A stretch of 64,000 bases of DNA from an uncultured Lachnospiraceae bacterium (GTDB lineage: Bacteria > Bacillota > Clostridia > Lachnospirales > Lachnospiraceae), in contig UQWA01000007.1 in NCBI GenBank assembly GCA_900544685.1, positions 41,029 through 105,028 of the forward strand, in the 5' to 3' direction. A program made the position numbers and the translations under genes. Positions 49,206-58,815 of the stretch are shown piece by piece. How positions within the stretch are numbered: position 1 is the first letter of the stretch; each line of letters starts with the position of its first letter. The notes below the pieces were generated by a model. That model searched no databases. It had not been told where the DNA came from and was given only the letters and a program-made list of their open reading frames with translations.

Positions 49206-51408
49206 TATTATTGTAGATATTTCTCAGGAAAAGCTGGACCGGACATTCAGTTATCTGGTTCCGGATTCCATGCAGAATCTGATTCATATAGGAGATGTGG
49301 TGGCAATTCCTTTCGGAAAAGGCAATCGTCTGACAAAAGGATATGTGGTGGAGCTGACCGGCATAACCCAGTATGAAGAAAGCAAAATGAAGTCCATACA
49401 GGAAATATTGGTGGGAACAGAACAGACAACGGGAGAAGACCGTCTGATTACGCTGGCAGCGTGGATGCGGGATACCTATGGTTCTACCATGATTCAGGCA
49501 TTAAAGACGGTGATTCCGATTAAGAAGAAGGTAAAACCAAAGGAGAAAAAGACGCTGGTTTTACTTTTATCAGAAAATGAAACAGAAGAAAAATTAAAGT
49601 TTTACGAGAAGAAGAGTCAGAGGGCAAGATATCGTCTGCTGAAGGCTCTACGGGAAGAAAAAGAGATTCCATATGATCTGGCAACAGGGAAACTGAATAT
49701 TACATCAGCCACAGTCAGAGGCATGGAAGAACAGGGAATCCTGAAAGTTGAGGCAGTACAGGTATATCGTAATCCATTACATCAGAGCGAACGGGAAGAT
49801 TATACGATCCGTCTGAATCCAGAGCAGCAGCGTATTACGGATGCCATCTGGCAGGAAAAACAACACAGAGTGTCACTGATTTTTGGAGTAACCGGAAGTG
49901 GAAAAACAGAAGTCTATATGGAACTAATTGCACAGACGATAGAGAAGGGCAGGCAAGCCATTGTACTGATACCTGAGATTTCTCTTACTTACCAGACAGT
50001 GATGCGGTTTTACCGCAGATTTGGTGACCGAATCTCTATTATTCATTCCAGACTTTCAGCAGGAGAAAAATACGATCAGTTCCAGAGGGCGAAAAACGGA
50101 GATATCGATATTATGATCGGACCAAGGTCTGCATTGTTTACGCCCTTTTCCAGACTGGGATTGATTATTATAGACGAGGAGCATGAAAGTTCCTATAAAA
50201 GCGAAACTACGCCAAGATACCATGCCAGAGAGGTAGCAATACAGAGAGCTGAACTGGAAGATGCAAAGGTGGTACTGGGATCGGCAACTCCATCCCTGGA
50301 AGCATATTATCGTGCAAAAAAGGGAGAATACGCATTATACACACTGGATAAACGTGCACGCAGCAGCAGTCTCCCGGATGTAGATGTTGTAGATATGAGA
50401 GAAGAACTGAAAAACGGAAACAGATCTGTGATCAGTGCGAAGCTCAGGGAAGAGATACAGCTCAAGTTAGATGCCGGGGAACAGATTATGCTGTTTCTGA
50501 ATCGGCGTGGATATGCAGGATTTTTGTCCTGCCGTGCCTGTGGACATGTGCTGATATGTCCGCACTGTGATGTTTCGCTGTCTGTCCACAATTATGGGAG
50601 GATGATCTGCCATTATTGTGGATATGAGGAAAAAAGGCCGGAAGTGTGTCCAAAGTGTGGTTCTTCTTTTATCAGTACCTTTGGTATTGGCACCCAGCAG
50701 GTGGAGCTGGTAGTAAAAAAGATGTTTCCACAGTCGGAGGTGCTTCGTATGGATATGGATACGACAAGAGCCAAGGATGGACATGAGAAGATCCTGTCTG
50801 CATTCCAGAATCAGGAAGCGGATATACTGATCGGCACACAGATGATTGTAAAAGGTCATGATTTTCCGAATGTGACTCTTGTGGGAATTCTGGCAGCGGA
50901 TTTATCCCTTCATGCAGACGATTACAAAGCAGGAGAAAGGACCTTTCAGCTGCTGACCCAGGCGGCAGGAAGAGCCGGACGGGGTGAAAAAAAGGGCAAC
51001 GTGATTATCCAGACTTACGATCCGGATCATTACTGCATTACATCGGCAGCAAAACAGGATTATCTGGAGTTTTACGGTGAAGAAATGAGCTATCGCATGC
51101 TGGCTGGTTATCCACCGGCGGTATATATGATGTCCCTGCATGGAACAGGGAAGGATGAACAGCATTTGCAGATGGCAATGGAGTATCTAGGAAAAATGAT
51201 ACAGCGCATGCCAGAGAATCAGAAAGTAAGGATCTTCGGTCCTGTACAGGAAAGTATTGGAAAAATACAGGATGAGTATCGAAAGGTCATTTATCTGAAG
51301 GCAGAGCAGCTGTCAGTACTTACCGGAATAAAAAATAAACTGGAAAAATACATGGAACTGAACGAAGGCTACCGTACCGTTATGGTACAGTTTGACCTGA
51401 ATGACTGA
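49183..51408 (+). CDS. priA: primosomal replication restart helicase PriA
   Basis: 741 residues, overlapping murE by 23 nt. Domain order: the 3'-DNA-binding domain (about 1-110), a winged helix, helicase lobe 1 with FGVTGSGKTEVYMELI and IIIDEEHESSYKS, a paired zinc-ribbon insertion (CRACGHVLICPHCD and CHYCGYEEKRPEVCPKCGS), and lobe 2 with GTQMIVKGHDFPNV and QAAGRAGRG. It reloads the replicative helicase at stalled forks. Confidence 0.98.
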   Translation: MQRKLYANIIVDISQEKLDRTFSYLVPDSMQNLIHIGDVVAIPFGKGNRLTKGYVVELTGITQYEESKMKSIQEILVGTEQTTGEDRLITLAAWMRDTYGSTMIQALKTVIPIKKKVKPKEKKTLVLLLSENETEEKLKFYEKKSQRARYRLLKALREEKEIPYDLATGKLNITSATVRGMEEQGILKVEAVQVYRNPLHQSEREDYTIRLNPEQQRITDAIWQEKQHRVSLIFGVTGSGKTEVYMELIAQTIEKGRQAIVLIPEISLTYQTVMRFYRRFGDRISIIHSRLSAGEKYDQFQRAKNGDIDIMIGPRSALFTPFSRLGLIIIDEEHESSYKSETTPRYHAREVAIQRAELEDAKVVLGSATPSLEAYYRAKKGEYALYTLDKRARSSSLPDVDVVDMREELKNGNRSVISAKLREEIQLKLDAGEQIMLFLNRRGYAGFLSCRACGHVLICPHCDVSLSVHNYGRMICHYCGYEEKRPEVCPKCGSSFISTFGIGTQQVELVVKKMFPQSEVLRMDMDTTRAKDGHEKILSAFQNQEADILIGTQMIVKGHDFPNVTLVGILAADLSLHADDYKAGERTFQLLTQAAGRAGRGEKKGNVIIQTYDPDHYCITSAAKQDYLEFYGEEMSYRMLAGYPPAVYMMSLHGTGKDEQHLQMAMEYLGKMIQRMPENQKVRIFGPVQESIGKIQDEYRKVIYLKAEQLSVLTGIKNKLEKYMELNEGYRTVMVQFDLND

Positions 51409-51476
51409 TGTTCAGCTCCTTTTTGAAAATACAAAAGAAAAATGAAAGATCAGATGATCGGAGCAGGAGGAATAAA

Positions 51477-51962
51477 ATGGCAATCAGGGAAATCAGAATC
51501 CAGGGAGACAGCGTACTGGAAAAGAAATGCAAAGAAGTAAAAGAAGTGACACCGAGAATCAGGGAACTGATTGATGACATGCTGGAAACCATGTATGAAG
51601 AAAATGGGGTAGGACTGGCAGCACCACAGGTAGGAATACTGAAAAGAATTGTAGTCATTGATATCGGAGATGGACCGTATGTACTGATCAATCCAGTGAT
51701 AGAACTGAAAGAGGGATCTCAGACCGGATATGAAGGATGCTTAAGTCTCCCGGGAAAAAGTGGACTGGTTACAAGACCGATGCATGTAAGAGTACGTGCC
51801 ATGGATGAAGATATGGAAGAATTTGTGTTAGAAGGAGAGGAACTTCTGGCAAGAGCGATTTGCCACGAATGTGATCATCTGGACGGAATCATGTATACTT
51901 CACTGGTAGAAGGAGAACTCTATGACAACGAGGAGTTGTATCCGAACGAAGAAAATGAGTAA
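51477..51962 (+). CDS. def: peptide deformylase
   Basis: 161 residues from ATG 51477 with GCAGGAGGAAT upstream; starts at or near 51408 are rejected because they overlap priA without a ribosome site. Catalytic motifs: GVGLAAPQVG, EGCLSLPG (metal Cys) and HECDHLDG (two metal His and the catalytic Glu). It removes the formyl group from nascent proteins and is paired with fmt, whose product makes formyl-Met-tRNA. Confidence 0.98.
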   Translation: MAIREIRIQGDSVLEKKCKEVKEVTPRIRELIDDMLETMYEENGVGLAAPQVGILKRIVVIDIGDGPYVLINPVIELKEGSQTGYEGCLSLPGKSGLVTRPMHVRVRAMDEDMEEFVLEGEELLARAICHECDHLDGIMYTSLVEGELYDNEELYPNEENE

Positions 51963-51990
51963 GAAAGAATGACAGACAGGAGAGGATAGT

Positions 51991-52932
51991 ATGAGAGTTG
52001 TTTTTATGGGAACACCGGATTTTGCAGTGGGAACATTGAACGCACTGCTTCAGTCAAGACATCAGGTTGTGGCAGTTGTGACACAGCCGGATAAACCAAA
52101 GGGCAGGGGAAAAGCCATGCAGTTCACCCCTGTAAAAGAAGTGGCAGTGAGAGCAGAAATTCCGGTACTGCAGCCGAAGAGAGTAAGAGAACCGGAAGTG
52201 GTGGAAGAGATCAGACAGTTTCATCCAGATGTGATCGTAGTGGTAGCATTTGGACAATTAATACCGAAAGCAATCCTGGATATGCCGCAGTATGGCTGTG
52301 TGAATGTACATGCATCCCTTCTTCCGAAATACCGGGGGGCGGCGCCGATTCAGTGGGCTGTAATTGATGGGGAAGAAAAGTCAGGAGTTACTACGATGCA
52401 GATGGATGAAGGACTGGATACCGGAGATATGCTGTTGACAGAAGAAGTGGTATTGGATCCTCAGGAGACAGGAGGAAGCCTGTTTGACAAGTTAAGCGAA
52501 GTGGGAGCAGGACTTTTGTTAAAAACACTGGACGAGCTGGAAGCAGGAAATGTACATCCACAGAAGCAGCCGTCTGAAAGTACCACAGCCTATGCCGCAA
52601 TGCTTACCAAGAAGATGGGAGAGATTGACTGGACACAGAGTGCAGTTCAGATTGAGAGACTGGTACGTGGACTGAATCCATGGCCAAGTGCCTATACACA
52701 TCTTGGTCAGAAGACTTTAAAGATATGGAGAGCTGCCGTTCATCCGTCAATGGTGCAGACAAAAGAGCCTGGAACTGTGATTCTGATGGATAAAAAACAC
52801 TTTGGTGTGCAGACCGGGGATGGTATGCTGGAGATCCTGGAGCTGCAGTTAGAAGGAAAGAAACGAATGGATGCGGATGCATTTTTGCGTGGATATCAGG
52901 TGGAAGACGGAATAAAGCTTGGAGAACGGTAA
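51991..52932 (+). CDS. fmt: methionyl-tRNA formyltransferase
   Basis: 313 residues. MRVVFMGTPDFAVGTLNALL, the folate-binding FGQLIPKAILDMP and the catalytic N/H/D set in VNVHASLLPKYRGAAPIQWAVIDGE and MDEGLDTGDML are present. A C-terminal OB-like domain follows about residue 205. It formylates Met on initiator tRNA. It starts 28 nt after def. Confidence 0.98.
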   Translation: MRVVFMGTPDFAVGTLNALLQSRHQVVAVVTQPDKPKGRGKAMQFTPVKEVAVRAEIPVLQPKRVREPEVVEEIRQFHPDVIVVVAFGQLIPKAILDMPQYGCVNVHASLLPKYRGAAPIQWAVIDGEEKSGVTTMQMDEGLDTGDMLLTEEVVLDPQETGGSLFDKLSEVGAGLLLKTLDELEAGNVHPQKQPSESTTAYAAMLTKKMGEIDWTQSAVQIERLVRGLNPWPSAYTHLGQKTLKIWRAAVHPSMVQTKEPGTVILMDKKHFGVQTGDGMLEILELQLEGKKRMDADAFLRGYQVEDGIKLGER

Positions 52933-52946
52933 AAGAGGTGTAGATC

Positions 52947-53669
52947 ATGTTATTAAGTTATGCAGGTTATTATGGATATGGCAGAATGTATTATGATCCG
53001 ACAATGATTCTGGCATTGATCGGATTGGTTTTGACCATCATTGCATCATCCAGAGTGAATGCAACTTTTGCAAAATATAATAAAGTCAGATGCATGGCTG
53101 GTCTGACCGGAGCACAGGCGGCAGAAAAAGTACTCCATATGGCAGGAATCTACGATGTCCGTATTGAACATGTTTCCGGTAGTCTTACGGATCATTACGA
53201 CCCAAGAGATAAAGTCTTACGTTTGTCGGACAGCACTTACGGGAGTACTTCAGTGGCAGCAGTCTGCGTGGCAGCACATGAGTGTGGACATGCAGTGCAG
53301 GATCAGAAGCAGTATGGACCATTGGTTCTTCGCAGCACGCTGGTTCCGGCAGCCAATATTGGTTCACAGCTTTCCTGGCCGGTATTTTTTGCAGGACTGA
53401 TCTTTTCCATGCGTCCGCTTGTGACAGTCGGAATCGTATTATTCTGTCTGGCAGTGCTGTTTCAGCTTGTAACACTTCCAGTAGAATTTAATGCTTCATC
53501 CAGAGCACTGGAGATTCTGGATCAGGGAGGTATTCTGGGAAGTACAGAGATGGATGGGGCACGAAAGGTACTTCGTGCAGCCGCCATGACCTATGTTGCA
53601 GCTCTTGCAAGCTCACTGCTGCAGTTGCTGAGACTGATTTTAATAGCAAGGAGGAACGATCGTGACTAA
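52947..53669 (+). CDS. YugP-type membrane zinc metallopeptidase
   Basis: 240 residues with hydrophobic segments at the N-terminus (TMILALIGLVLTIIASS) and in the C-terminal half (WPVFFAGLIFSM; VTVGIVLFCLAVLFQLV). The gluzincin motif VAAHECGHAVQ at about residues 109-119 is complete, with the third ligand expected in VEFNASSRALEIL. Substrates of this family are unknown; membrane protein quality control is a guess. It overlaps rsmB by 8 nt. Confidence 0.88.
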   Translation: MLLSYAGYYGYGRMYYDPTMILALIGLVLTIIASSRVNATFAKYNKVRCMAGLTGAQAAEKVLHMAGIYDVRIEHVSGSLTDHYDPRDKVLRLSDSTYGSTSVAAVCVAAHECGHAVQDQKQYGPLVLRSTLVPAANIGSQLSWPVFFAGLIFSMRPLVTVGIVLFCLAVLFQLVTLPVEFNASSRALEILDQGGILGSTEMDGARKVLRAAAMTYVAALASSLLQLLRLILIARRNDRD

Positions 53670-55017
53670 ACCAGTCAATACCAGAGAAATTATTCTTGGA
53701 ATTCTGTGGGAGATCACAGAAGAAGAGCGATACAGTCACGTTGTGATAAGAGAGACACTGGAAAAATACCAGTATCTGGAGAAAAGAGACCGGGCATTTA
53801 TATCCAGAGTGGCAGAAGGCACCATGGAGAATCTGATTCAGATGGATTATATTCTGGAACAGTTCTCCAGTGTAAAAGTAAAGGATATGAAGCCATTTAT
53901 CCGCAATCTTCTGAGAATGTCGGTATACCAGTTAAAATATATGGACAGTGTGCCGGATTCTGCTGTCTGCAATGAGGCAGTAAAGCTGGCGCAGAAAAAA
54001 GGATTCTATACATTAAAGAATTTTGTAAACGGAGTATTGCGCAATACAGCGAGAAAACTGGATCAGGTGGTCTATCCAGATAAAGAAAAGACACCGCGTA
54101 AGTATCTTGCAGTGACTTATTCCATGCCGGAGTGGATTCTGAAAAAATGGCTGGCACAGTTTGACTTCGCTACCGTAGAGACCATATGTCAGACCATGCG
54201 AAAAGAAAGTCCGACTTGTATCCGCTGTAACTTAAGTAAGGCATCCAAAGAAGAAATCATTCAGAGCCTGAAGGCACAGAATATTACTGTAAAGGAAGTC
54301 CCATATCTGGACTATGCGTTGGAGATCTCGGATTATAATTATCTGCAGGCAATAGATGCATTTAAGGATGGATGGTTTCAGGTACAGGATGTCAGTTCCA
54401 TGCTGGTTGCAGAAGTAGCAGATCCAAAGTGGGGCAATTACTGTATCGATGTCTGTGCAGCGCCTGGTGGGAAAAGTCTTCACCTGTCAGATAAGCTGGC
54501 AGGCAGCGGTTATGTGGAAGCAAGAGACCTGACAGATTATAAAGTAGAACTGATGCGGGAGAATTTGGAGAGGACGAAGCGGATTAATATGGAAGCTGTG
54601 AAGCAGGATGCTACTGTATTTGATGAAAATTCTGTTGGAAAGGCAGATATTCTTCTGGCAGACCTGCCTTGTTCCGGACTGGGAGTTATGGGAAGAAAGC
54701 CGGACATCCGTTATAAAATGACGGAGGCCAAGCAACAGGAACTGGTAAAAATACAGAGAAAAATACTGGACACAGTATGGTCTTATGTGAAAGTGGGAGG
54801 TACTCTGATTTACAGTACCTGTACAATTGGTGCAGACGAGAATCAATATAACGTAAAATGGTTTCTGGATAATTATCCGTTCCAGCTTGATTCCATAGAT
54901 CCGTATATCTGTGAAGAACTTAGAAACAAGACGACAAAAGCCGGTTATCTGCAGCTTCTGCCGGGAGTGCACAGTTCAGATGGATTTTTCATAGCCAGAT
55001 TTAAGAGGATAAGATAA
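53662..55017 (+). CDS. rsmB: 16S rRNA (cytosine-967-C5)-methyltransferase
   Basis: 451 residues from GTG 53662 (AAGGAGGAACG upstream). The N-terminal NusB-like domain (about 1-135: TREIILGILWEITEEERYSHVVIRE) precedes the methyltransferase core with VCAAPGGKSLHLS, and the catalytic cysteines lie in LPCSGLGVMGRKPDIR and STCTIGADENQ. The NusB fusion is diagnostic of RsmB/Sun. It overlaps rlmN by one base. Confidence 0.97.
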   Translation: MTKPVNTREIILGILWEITEEERYSHVVIRETLEKYQYLEKRDRAFISRVAEGTMENLIQMDYILEQFSSVKVKDMKPFIRNLLRMSVYQLKYMDSVPDSAVCNEAVKLAQKKGFYTLKNFVNGVLRNTARKLDQVVYPDKEKTPRKYLAVTYSMPEWILKKWLAQFDFATVETICQTMRKESPTCIRCNLSKASKEEIIQSLKAQNITVKEVPYLDYALEISDYNYLQAIDAFKDGWFQVQDVSSMLVAEVADPKWGNYCIDVCAAPGGKSLHLSDKLAGSGYVEARDLTDYKVELMRENLERTKRINMEAVKQDATVFDENSVGKADILLADLPCSGLGVMGRKPDIRYKMTEAKQQELVKIQRKILDTVWSYVKVGGTLIYSTCTIGADENQYNVKWFLDNYPFQLDSIDPYICEELRNKTTKAGYLQLLPGVHSSDGFFIARFKRIR

Positions 55018-56081
55018 TGGGAAAAAAAGATCTCAAATCACTGGATTACAGTGAAATGTTAGAAGAGATGAGTGCCTGCGGGGAAAAGGCATTCCGTGGG
55101 AAACAGATCTACCAGTGGCTGCATGAAAAGCTGGCAGATTCCCCGGATGAGATGACCAATATTCCTGCAAAGCTGAAAGAGCGACTGAAAAATGAATATA
55201 CCTGTACCCATCTGCAGATGATAGATGTGCTGACATCAGGGATAGACGGAACACAGAAGTATCTGTTTCGTCTCCATGACGGGAATGTGATCGAAAGTGT
55301 ACTGATGAAATATAAACACGGCAATTCTGTCTGTGTATCGTCCCAGGTAGGATGCCGGATGGGATGCCGGTTCTGTGCCTCTACACTTGGTGGACTTACC
55401 AGAAATCTCCTTCCGGGAGAAATTCTGGATCAGGTTTATCAGATTCAGAAATACAGTGGAGAGCGGGTATCCAATCTGGTATTAATGGGCACTGGTGAAC
55501 CCATGGATAATTATGAGAATGTGCTGAAGTTTATCTACATGCTCAGTGATGAACATGGACTGAATATCAGCCAGAGAAATATCACCGTATCTACCTGCGG
55601 AATTGTACCGCGGATCTACGATCTGGCAGAAGAACAGCTTCAGATCACTCTGGCACTTTCTCTTCATGCGGCAACGCAGGAAAAAAGAATGGAACTGATG
55701 CCGATTGCATATAAATATAATTTGAAGGATGTACTGGCAGCGTGCCGGTATTACTTTGAAAAGACGGGAAGACGGCTTACCTTTGAATATAGTCTGGTAG
55801 GCGGGGTAAATGACACCGATAAGGATGTACAGCAGCTCAGTGAACTGCTCAGGGGACTTCACGGACATGTGAATCTGATTCCGGTGAATCCCATAAAAGA
55901 AAGAAGTTATGTACAGTCCAATGCCCGTGTTGTGGCGAACTTTAAAAGCAAACTTGAAAAATGCGGAATAAATGCTACAATTAGAAGGGAAATGGGCAGA
56001 GATATCGGCGGCGCATGCGGCCAGCTCAGAAAAAGTTACATAGATGGAGAATTGGAGATAAAAGGAAAGGAAGGAACATGA
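55017..56081 (+). CDS. rlmN: 23S rRNA (A2503-C2)/tRNA methyltransferase RlmN
   Basis: 354 residues. The radical-SAM cluster motif C113-x3-C117-x2-C120 (VGCRMGCRFCAS) is preceded by a substrate-domain SVLMKYKHGNSVCVSSQ. GTGEPMDNY, SLHAATQEKR and the C-terminal RREMGRDIGGACGQLR supply SAM binding and the methyl-carrying cysteine. A2503 modification fine-tunes the exit tunnel. It is not the Cfr resistance variant, judging by housekeeping position and RlmN-type motifs. Confidence 0.96.
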   Translation: MGKKDLKSLDYSEMLEEMSACGEKAFRGKQIYQWLHEKLADSPDEMTNIPAKLKERLKNEYTCTHLQMIDVLTSGIDGTQKYLFRLHDGNVIESVLMKYKHGNSVCVSSQVGCRMGCRFCASTLGGLTRNLLPGEILDQVYQIQKYSGERVSNLVLMGTGEPMDNYENVLKFIYMLSDEHGLNISQRNITVSTCGIVPRIYDLAEEQLQITLALSLHAATQEKRMELMPIAYKYNLKDVLAACRYYFEKTGRRLTFEYSLVGGVNDTDKDVQQLSELLRGLHGHVNLIPVNPIKERSYVQSNARVVANFKSKLEKCGINATIRREMGRDIGGACGQLRKSYIDGELEIKGKEGT

Positions 56082-56815
56082 AGAGTTACAGTTTGACAGA
56101 TACCGGACGGGTACGACGCAGGAATGAAGATTATGTATTTGTGTCAGAACGGCCGATTGGAAATCTTCCGAATCTCTTTGTGGTTGCAGATGGAATGGGA
56201 GGTCAGAATGCCGGGGAAAGAGCCTCCAGTTATGCGGTAGAAGTACTGTTGCAGAGTATTCGTAAAAGCAGGGAAAAGAACCCGGTGAAGGTCTTAAGAC
56301 GTGCCATGGAGCATGCGAATGATATGGTATACAGGGAATCAACCACGAAAGAGAGCAGCCGCGGGATGGGGACAACCATGGTAGCTGCCACACTTTATAA
56401 AGATACACTTTATGTGACGAACGTGGGAGACAGTCGTCTGTATATTATAGGTAATGAGATACGGCAGATTACTCATGACCATTCTCTGGTGGAGGAGATG
56501 GTCAGGCTTGGTAAACTTACCAAAGAAGAAGGAAGGAATCATCCGGACAAGAACATCATTACCAGAGCAATCGGGGCAGAAGAGACAGTTACAGTGGACT
56601 GCTTCGAAGAAAAGACAGGAATCAGGGATGTGATTCTACTATGCTCTGACGGACTTACCAATATGGTCAGCAATGAGCAGATTCAACAGATTATAAAGAC
56701 AGAAAAAAGCCTGCAGAAGACTGCTGAATCGCTTGTTGATACAGCAAACCGTAATGGAGGAAGAGACAACATTACAGTACTACTGATCAGCAGGAAAAGT
56801 AACGAGGTGAAATAA
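56078..56815 (+). CDS. stp: PP2C-family protein serine/threonine phosphatase
   Basis: 245 residues from ATG 56078 (ATGA overlap with rlmN, ribosome site AGGAAGGAAC). All PPM motifs are visible: TDTGRVRRRNEDY, VVADGMGGQNAGERAS, GMGTTMVAA, VTNVGDSRLYII, ITRAIGA, VILLCSDGLTNMV and NRNGGRDNITV. The paired metal-binding aspartates are intact. It dephosphorylates targets of the kinase encoded next. Confidence 0.96.
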   Translation: MKSYSLTDTGRVRRRNEDYVFVSERPIGNLPNLFVVADGMGGQNAGERASSYAVEVLLQSIRKSREKNPVKVLRRAMEHANDMVYRESTTKESSRGMGTTMVAATLYKDTLYVTNVGDSRLYIIGNEIRQITHDHSLVEEMVRLGKLTKEEGRNHPDKNIITRAIGAEETVTVDCFEEKTGIRDVILLCSDGLTNMVSNEQIQQIIKTEKSLQKTAESLVDTANRNGGRDNITVLLISRKSNEVK

Positions 56816-58812
56816 TGTTGAAGGAAGGTATTTTTATACAGGGGCGATATGAAATCGTCGGGAAAATCGGTGCCGGTGGAATGGCGGATGTCTACAAGGC
56901 AAGAGACCATAAGCTGAACCGGTTTGTGGCTGTAAAAGTATTAAAAGCAGAGTTCCGTGAGGATAAGGCATTTATCACAAAATTCAGGGCAGAGGCGCAG
57001 GCGGCAGCGGGTCTGGCACATCCGAATATTGTTAATATTTACGATGTCGGAGAAGAAAAAGGTGTCTATTTCATTGTGATGGAGCTGGTAGAAGGCATTA
57101 CACTGAAAGAATATATTGCCAAGAAGGGACGTCTTGCGGTGCGTGAGGCAACCAGTATTGCCATACAGGTATCCCAGGGACTGGAAGCTGCACATAACAG
57201 TGGAATTATTCACAGAGATGTAAAACCACAGAATATTATTATATCAACTGATGGAAAAGTGAAAGTTACAGACTTTGGTATTGCCAGGGCTGCAACCAAC
57301 AATACGATCAGTACCGCGGTAATGGGATCTGTGCACTATACTTCGCCGGAACAGGCAAGAGGCGGATACAGTGATGCCAAGAGTGATATTTACTCGCTGG
57401 GTATTACATTGTATGAGATGCTGACAGGTCATGTGCCGTTTGACGGAGAGAGTACAGTAGCCATTGCCATCAAGCATCTGCAGGAAGAGATGAAGTCACC
57501 GGAAGTATATGTGGCGGATCTACCGAGAAGTACAGTGCAGATTATTTACAAGTGTACGCAGAAGAGTCCCGACCGTCGTTATGCTAATATGACAGAACTG
57601 ATCCGTGATCTGAAAGAATCCCTGGTAAATCCGGAGGGAGATTTTGTACAGATAGCCACCAATCCAGGGGGAAGAACGGTAGTAATTTCCAAAGAGGAAC
57701 TGGGAGCAATCAAAGAAGGCTATAACAGTGCGAGATCCGGGCAGGAAAATATTTACCGACAGCCAGTCAGTCAGCAGGACAACTTGCAAGGACCGGCAGA
57801 TAACGGCAGTTATCGTAATGGATATAACAATGAGTCCTCCTATGATCCTTATACTTATGGGATGGATTCCAGAACATATGGGAACCATTCGTATGACTAT
57901 CCGGGAGAAGAATTTGATAAGAACCGGGCTTACCAATATGATGAAGAAGATGAGGACAGCCTATTGAATCCAAAGTTAGAGAAAATAATGACAGTCGGCA
58001 GTATTATTATTGCTATTCTGATTGCGGCCATTTTTCTGGGTCTGATTGCCAATGCACTTGGTATTTTTAAGCTCAGTCTGCCGGGATTGTTTACACAGAA
58101 ATCACAGGCAACAACAGAAGCACAGGCAGGAAGTCAGACATCTGCCAGTACCACATCCGGATCTGGTTATGAGAATACAGATGCACAGGGCAATGGTGAT
58201 GCGTCAGGCGTTCAGATTCAGACAGATGCATCTGTTCAGACAACAGAAGCAACAGATCAGGCAGCGACAACTGAGACGACAGAAAATACAGAAACAGAAG
58301 AAGAGACAACAGAAGCACCATTTACGATCGAAGGCGGTGCAACAGCAGTTCCGGATGTTACCGGTAAGGATTATGATACGGCAGAAAATGAACTGATGCA
58401 GGCAGGATTCTATGTCTCAAGGCAGGATGATACCAGCGATTCTTATGCAGCAGGAACTGTTATGAGCCAGAGTATGACAGGAAATGCCACACCTGGCAGC
58501 ACAGTCATATTGATTGTCAGCAGCGGACCGGAGGATACTTCTTCTTCAGATGGAACCTGGGCGTGCAATGCACAGCTTGAGGCACCGGCAAGTTATGATG
58601 GACAATCTGCAGTACGTATGGTGTTGGAGCAGGATGGCAATCAGACTGTACTTTCGGAAGGTACACCAATCAGTTTTCCGTATGATCTGTATGTACAGGG
58701 AGAACCAGGTGTGTCAACCGGAAGGATATATCTGTATGTATACAATGATGCATCCGGGGAATATGAACTGTTGGTAACTTATGATAATATTCCATTCAGT
58801 CAGGTAAACTAA
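56815..58812 (+). CDS. prkC: Stk1/PrkC-type membrane Ser/Thr kinase with one PASTA domain
   Basis: 665 residues. Kinase domain 11-270 with the glycine loop GKIGAGGMADVY, K41 in VAVKVLK, HRDVKPQN at 133-140 and DFG at 153-155. The Tyr/Ser-rich linker (300-385), one membrane helix (391-413) and a Thr/Glu-rich external stalk (430-505) follow. Only one PASTA domain is seen (510-572, AVPDVTGKDYDTAENELMQAGF), then a novel ~90-residue C-terminal domain. Relatives usually have two to four PASTA repeats that bind muropeptides. It overlaps the phosphatase by one base. Confidence 0.95.
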   Translation: MLKEGIFIQGRYEIVGKIGAGGMADVYKARDHKLNRFVAVKVLKAEFREDKAFITKFRAEAQAAAGLAHPNIVNIYDVGEEKGVYFIVMELVEGITLKEYIAKKGRLAVREATSIAIQVSQGLEAAHNSGIIHRDVKPQNIIISTDGKVKVTDFGIARAATNNTISTAVMGSVHYTSPEQARGGYSDAKSDIYSLGITLYEMLTGHVPFDGESTVAIAIKHLQEEMKSPEVYVADLPRSTVQIIYKCTQKSPDRRYANMTELIRDLKESLVNPEGDFVQIATNPGGRTVVISKEELGAIKEGYNSARSGQENIYRQPVSQQDNLQGPADNGSYRNGYNNESSYDPYTYGMDSRTYGNHSYDYPGEEFDKNRAYQYDEEDEDSLLNPKLEKIMTVGSIIIAILIAAIFLGLIANALGIFKLSLPGLFTQKSQATTEAQAGSQTSASTTSGSGYENTDAQGNGDASGVQIQTDASVQTTEATDQAATTETTENTETEEETTEAPFTIEGGATAVPDVTGKDYDTAENELMQAGFYVSRQDDTSDSYAAGTVMSQSMTGNATPGSTVILIVSSGPEDTSSSDGTWACNAQLEAPASYDGQSAVRMVLEQDGNQTVLSEGTPISFPYDLYVQGEPGVSTGRIYLYVYNDASGEYELLVTYDNIPFSQVN

Positions 58813-58815
58813 AGC

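Noticed and set aside
55017..56081. Cfr resistance methyltransferase
   Set aside because: Motifs and the housekeeping position between rsmB and the phosphatase are those of RlmN.
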